Origin: Excoecaria cochinchinensis
Lineage: Eukaryota; Streptophyta; Magnoliopsida; Malpighiales; Euphorbiaceae
Length of the DNA stretch: 64,000 nucleotides
Assembly: GCA_947683425.1 (NCBI GenBank)
Contig: CANTUQ010000070.1
Location: forward strand, 9,255,501-9,319,500
Direction: 5' to 3'
Below are positions 61,180 to 64,000 of this stretch, in pieces. Position 1 is the stretch's first letter. The number at the start of each line of letters is the position of its first letter. The position numbers and the translations under genes are program-made. Below the pieces are notes generated by a model that worked only from the letters and a program-made list of their open reading frames with translations, searched no databases and had not been told where the DNA came from.

Positions 61180-61660
61180 CCAGGCCCAAAACCGACTTAA
61201 CTGGAACCTGGCCTAACCCATCCCGATCCATTCCAGTCTAGCCCGAACTCGGCCAAAATTTTATTTGTACAGGCTTATACAAAAAAAAAAAAAAAATCAA
61301 ATTTCGGTTAGGCCCGACCGGACCTGACCCATTTCTCTTTTCACACGGTTCATACAATTAATCCGATCCGAACTTGGCCTATATTGGTCAGAATCTTGTC
61401 TAGTTCTTGATTTTATTCATGCAAACTTGTGTTGAAAAAATCTTTAAATTTCATTTAGGATCGACCAAATCCAATCCATCCCAATTTGGCCTGAACTCGG
61501 CCCATCCCGACCGAATTTGGCCCAGCCCGAAGTAGATATGGATTTTATTTATGCAGAATTTTGTAGAAAATTTTTCAAATTTCATTTAGGCCCATTCCAA
61601 ATCTGATTCATCCTAATTCGGCCCGAACTTGATCCATCCCATTTATTATGTCGTCTTTTT
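61180..61660. repeat. Degenerate ~110-130-bp tandem repeat rich in GGCCCGAxxC
   Basis: At least three loose copies combine a C/G-rich part (CCATCCCGATCC, TCGGCCCATCCCGACC, TTCGGCCCGAACTTGATCC) with an AT-rich part (TTTCATTTAGG, TTTATTCATGCA). Copies are too diverged to set an exact period by eye. Confidence 0.6.
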
Positions 61661-61829
61661 ATCAAGATTGAATTTTCATTTAAAAAAATGAGTTAAATGG
61701 ATCAACCTACAATTACGCCCATCAAGCCTACTATGTGATCCATTTGGATTACCATGCGCCAATTTGAACAACCATGCAATCCATCTGGGCCAATATATAG
61801 CAAACCCATAGATTGATCCAAATCCGTCA

Positions 61830-62395
61830 AACTTGTAACTAATTTATCCTATGTGTTGTTCAATCCATAAATTTGTTCATGAGATAGCTGCTCCGGACAC
61901 CAGGCTATGACTAATCTGCTGGTTGAATAAGAGTTGTTCAAGATCTTATTGTTCCTGTGTGGAAATGGCCTGTGTGTTGTGATAATACCAATTTTCTTCA
62001 CTAGGCTTGACCCAAGGCCCAACATGAGCAAAGAGCCAGCTAGCCCAAGCCCAACACATGACAAACAATCATCCAAGGAGCTAGCGGCGTGAGACATCCG
62101 ATAAGACTGACAGTGCACGCTCCCCTGTCAAAGTCTACCGATACATTCCAGAGACTCACGCCTTCTACCTGCTTCCAGTTACATCGCCGCTCACCTGCTC
62201 TGACACCTAAACATATCTACTCCTAGTACTCGGGTAGCTTCTCTCATGGACTATAAATAGCCCAAAGTATAGTGATACCAGGTATTAAATTTTTAAGACT
62301 TTCTCTCTCTACATTATCTCTCTAAGCATTACTTCAGAATTCTTATGCCTGATCCGACTAGATTTGCTTATTGCAGATACCACAGCTTTGCTGAT
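61830..62395 (+). repeat. Possible LTR fragment with TATA box
   Basis: CTATAAATAG at 62251-62260 is followed by a pyrimidine-rich TTTCTCTCTCTACATTATCT and by CTTCAGAATTCTTATGCCTG, the kind of R/U5 text seen in plant gypsy LTRs. I found no second copy, primer site or target duplication in the window, so this could instead be an ordinary promoter. Confidence 0.35.
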
Positions 62396-63483
62396 CTGAT
62401 CAGCTTGCTCATATCCTTCCATCCGAGGACTTATCATGTTGGATCAATTGTCATTTTATGTTTCATCAATCTTTCTCTCCCACATTCAAAGACTAGTTCT
62501 TTGGCTCCATCTACTGTTTTGGAGAACATATGGTTCCGTTCTGTAACTGCTTTATTAAACTCAAGTTCAAATAATATAATTTTTGTGGGTCTTTTCAGTA
62601 ATTAGGAATTTGGGTTTTACTGCACTTGTTGCTTTTATTGGAATAAAAGTGATTTTTAGTTGAATTTCTGTTTTCTTTTCTCTGTTAGTGTTAGTCTAAC
62701 TGGTCAGTTTGCATACTAAATCTATATTTCGAAAAAATCTTAAATAGTTGAGACTTCATCAAATATAGTTAAATCATCTACGTATCCAAATTATTGGAGT
62801 GAGATAGATTCTTCTTTTGTTTTATATTGAAATCAAAGTTCAAAGATTCCGAAAAAAATAAATTTAGAATTAATTTAAATTTGAAAGGCTAACTTGCGAG
62901 ATAAAAATTATTAAAACTTTTTATAAAAGTAATATATTTTTGTAACTAGGCGACGTGAAATATTTAACAAATTCATTCACATTTAAAGCCAAACATATGC
63001 AAAAAATTTGAAACGTAAAATTTATATGACTGGACATTTGTTGGTGGTCAAACATATAACTAGTAGCTTTGATAGAAAAATGAAATTAAACCTAATTCAA
63101 CTTTAAAAGTTAAATTGGGAGATAATATTAGATTGAACCAAAATTTTTAGAAAAAATATTATATTCTTATAGTTATCTAACCTGAAATAGTTAACAAAGG
63201 TTAGCGAGGTAATACTCCTCTTCAATAGTTAAAATTAATTATAATATGAAAATTACTCCCAGTTAAAATCAATGAGCTAGGAAACGACGAAGCCTATATT
63301 CAATGGTTAATAAAATAATAGCTTGGCGGCCATGTAATTATAACAAATCACAAGAGAAAGACAAAAGCTGCAATTAAAATTTCCAATGAAGTCCCTATAA
63401 ATTAGATTGATTGAGCAATAGAGAGCTCACACCATTGTAGCTTAATTAGAGAGAATCTAGATTCTAGGGAGAAGAAAATAATC
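62396..63483. other. Intergenic DNA and upstream region of the citrate-binding-like gene
   Basis: AT-rich with no other gene recognised. The last 100 bases should hold the promoter and 5' UTR; TATAAATTAG at 63396-63405 is a candidate TATA region about 80 bases before the start codon. Confidence 0.45.
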
Positions 63484-63750
63484 ATGAAAAATAAAACATG
63501 TTCTCGTATTTTTCTCTTATTGGCTGTTATGAGCATATTTGATGTTTTATGTTGTGTTGCTGATCCTACTGATGGTTTCACTTCCATAACACTAACACAA
63601 GAAAATTTGAAGTTGCAGAAACCATACGACATTCCTCTGGATCAACGATATAGCTGCCAAAATGGCATTCATCGGATGTGGGTATATGCTGATGACAATC
63701 CACATGACCCTAATAGCCATACTCAGCCAAGAACTGAAATTCGGATCCAA
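63484..63750 (+). CDS. Citrate-binding-protein-like, first exon (partial gene)
   Basis: Exon 1 encodes 89 residues. It opens with MKNKTCSRIFLLLAVMSIFD and runs on through VLCCVAD, a clear N-terminal signal peptide. The mature start reads DPTDGFTSITLTQENLKLQK, followed by PYDIPLDQRYS and GIHRMWVYADDNPHDP, and the exon ends with PRTEIRIQ. These blocks are typical of plant citrate-binding proteins, which share a fold with alginate-lyase-type beta-jelly-roll domains and enter the secretory pathway; one member was described from rubber-tree lutoids. The donor is CAA|GTAACT at 63750/63751. The rest of the gene lies beyond the window. A member of the same family with a different role is possible. 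Confidence 0.85.
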
Positions 63751-64000
63751 GTAACTCCTTTTTCCTTTTCTTTTTCTTTTTCTGGTTTAATTTGATACTT
63801 ATAGTAGAGTATCTTTTAGTCTGTATAAGATTATAATTTTCATTTCGGTGAATCCCTTTATCGTGGGCTGCTTTCATTCATAATTGGTTATGGACTTATA
63901 ATCCATTAACACTGAAATTATAAAACACAATTTCATAACAGTAAAGTATATGAGCTGAAATTTATTTTCGATGAAAACGTAAAAAGTAAATATCATAAAT
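63751..64000 (+). other. Intron 1 of the citrate-binding-like gene (partial)
   Basis: It follows the GTAACT donor, starts with a pyrimidine-rich TTTTTCC/TTTTC run and shows no continuation of the coding frame before the window end. Confidence 0.6.

Noticed and set aside
60884..61216. 110-codon plus-strand frame
   Set aside because: No recognisable motif, AT-rich composition, and it runs into the degenerate tandem repeat.
61849..62605. Coding potential in the LTR-like stretch (89- and 86-codon frames)
   Set aside because: No domain is recognisable and the surroundings look like an LTR or promoter. I kept only a low-confidence repeat call.

Overview
The window is nuclear DNA of a flowering plant. 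Genes have introns with GT/AG junctions, long AT-rich intergenic stretches surround them, and most of the sequence is nested transposable elements of plant-specific lineages (Ty1/copia, Tat/Ogre-like Ty3/gypsy, MULE, PIF/Harbinger). Four host genes are supported. Three lie on the minus strand: a SET-domain protein of the SDG41 type (2222-5152), a plastid thioredoxin y (14903-17416) and a sphingomyelin-synthase/PAP2-like membrane protein (56566-59255). The fourth, on the plus strand, is the first exon of a citrate-binding-protein-like secreted protein (63484-63750), cut by the window end. From memory, the first three have Arabidopsis counterparts close together on chromosome 1 (around At1g43245-At1g43580). 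This suggests a conserved eudicot gene block inflated by transposons. I cannot name the species.

Layout. 1-2.2 kb is AT-rich with a LINE-type RNase H relic. 2.2-5.2 kb is SDG41-like, followed by a 651-bp MITE with an 8-bp target duplication (5245-5895). 6.0-9.2 kb is a decayed PIF/Harbinger element, abutted by a decayed copia element with both LTRs (9.2-14.2 kb). 14.9-17.4 kb is thioredoxin y, with a small fold-back element in intron 1. 17.9-55.8 kb is a tower of transposons. 56.6-59.3 kb is the membrane protein gene. The rest is intergenic with a degenerate tandem repeat and an LTR-like fragment.

The tower. The base is an old Mutator-like element (about 8.6 kb once insertions are removed). 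It carries a broken MuDR-type transposase on the plus strand and a convergent plant-mobile-domain (PMD) gene on the minus strand. Three insertions split it, each flanked by a 5-bp target duplication. (1) Solo LTR 'Y' (minus strand, 18502-23862, TSD GATTT) is itself split by solo LTR 'X' (20024-22643). (2) A 21.6-kb LTR retrotransposon (26049-47688, TSD GGGAC) has no coding capacity of its own. (3) Solo LTR 'Z' (50672-52957, TSD TACCA) lies inside the PMD gene. Element (2) is split in turn by a second LTR retrotransposon in the opposite orientation (31391-41439, TSD GCCTT), which carries only a gag-like gene with three in-frame stops.

The two large elements share LTR termini, primer-binding site, polypurine tract and 5' leader sequence, but not the body of the LTR. 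They look like two non-autonomous members (LARD-like and TR-GAG-like) of one Tat/Ogre-type group, depending on machinery encoded elsewhere. Both carry tandem arrays of short words between the coding position and the 3' LTR. Several unrelated elements here also contain CpG-rich, near-palindromic tandem words. That recurring pattern, and the clean nesting order, are the most interesting things in the window.
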